Source: a virus. Taken from it: DNA of 21,010 bases. The DNA lies in the IMG/VR virus record IMGVR_UViG_3300042453_004721, positions 1-21,010 of that record. One strand, written 5' to 3'. The notes beneath the pieces were generated by a model. It had not been told where the DNA came from. It made no database searches and saw only the letters and a program-made list of their open reading frames with translations. The translations under genes and the position numbers were made by a program. Positions 20,809-21,010 of the stretch are shown one piece after another (positions within the stretch are counted from its first letter, which is position 1; the number at the start of each line of letters is the position of its first letter).

Positions 20809-21010
20809 CACGTTGACGACTCGCACAAACGCACGCAGTCTGCAGGGGTGAACAACACACCGCACCGGACCAGACCGCAGGGCATGCGATTGCCAACGCT
20901 TGGCGGGCGATTGCTGGGCGTTTGGCGAGCAAAGCGGGTGGATACAGCGGACGGGGTGGTAAACGGGCGCAGAAACGGCCGCGGGAACAAAAAGGGGGGC
21001 AGGGGGTAGG

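Larger units (their letters stand above)
20373..21010. other. Gene-poor region, candidate replication origin
   Basis: No convincing coding frame is seen here. The region holds alternating purine-pyrimidine tracts (20379-20504 and 20622-20672), an AT-rich patch with the palindrome ATTTTGCAAAAT (20701-20712) between TCTCTCTA/TAGAGAGA arms, many TTTGC motifs (20514-20707), and GCAAA repeats at about 10-bp steps (20773-20804). It immediately follows the primase-helicase gene, which is where many phages place the origin. From about 20830 to the end I see only GC-rich sequence with no pattern I can name. Confidence 0.45.

Noticed and set aside
20758-21009. Plus-strand frame of 83 aa starting GTG at 20758
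   Set aside because: It has AAGG directly abutting the start with no spacing, is Asn/Lys/Arg-rich without a domain, and its first codons coincide with the phased GCAAA repeats. A real small basic protein cannot be excluded.
1-21010. tRNA genes, integrase/attachment site, insertion sequences
   Set aside because: I saw no tRNA cloverleaf, no tyrosine or serine recombinase, no transposase and no terminal inverted repeats of an insertion sequence. Lysogeny is therefore not demonstrated by this window.

Overview
The window looks like about 21 kb of a tailed-phage or prophage genome from a GC-rich Gram-negative host. Evidence: a long collagen-like tail fibre with a fibre-assembly chaperone, a glycine-rich second fibre, a lysis cassette with a muramidase and a nested lipoprotein (o-spanin-like) gene, a RecE/RecT-like pair, an SF2 helicase, a VRR-NUC nuclease and a Toprim/AAA primase-helicase. 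A lipobox gene next to the endolysin argues for an outer membrane. Many starts lack a Shine-Dalgarno sequence. A Verrucomicrobiota-like host is my impression from remembered sequence styles, not something the window proves.

Layout. (1) 1-7614, + strand: tail and host-recognition module: end of an unknown structural gene, a small structural gene, a 1438-aa collagen-like fibre, a fibre-assembly chaperone, a glycine-rich fibre/adhesin and a 59-aa tail-associated protein. (2) 7611-8931, +: lysis module of small membrane/coiled-coil genes, an o-spanin candidate in another frame and a pesticin/T4-type muramidase, chained by ATGA overlaps. (3) 9028-11205, +: a GT4-like glycosyltransferase, then two DNA-binding-type proteins. 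(4) 13765 to 11188, - strand: an operon of nine small, mostly unrecognised genes. (5) 15496 to 13934, -: exonuclease plus single-strand annealing protein. (6) 15573-17478, +: Cro-like regulator, RadD/YejH-like helicase and VRR-NUC nuclease, overlapping by ATGA. (7) 17522-17707, +: a one-gene unit with its own promoter and strong terminator. (8) 17760-20372, +: primase-helicase. (9) 20373-21010: no convincing gene; alternating purine-pyrimidine tracts, an AT-rich palindromic patch and phased GCAAA repeats, a candidate replication origin.

The main unexplained signal is a shared inverted repeat, CTTGC-N6-GCAAG. It occurs at three promoter regions: before the small-gene operon, between the exonuclease and regulator genes, and before the one-gene unit. 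Each copy overlaps a TTGCA-type -35 with similar spacing to a -10. I infer one early-gene regulon, with the 62-aa HTH protein encoded beside the middle copy as the likely repressor. Two of these promoters place the transcription start almost on the ATG, predicting leaderless mRNAs. The operator copy at 13813 could also fire toward a perfect terminator at 13891-13935, giving a possible small RNA that ends at the annealing-protein stop codon.
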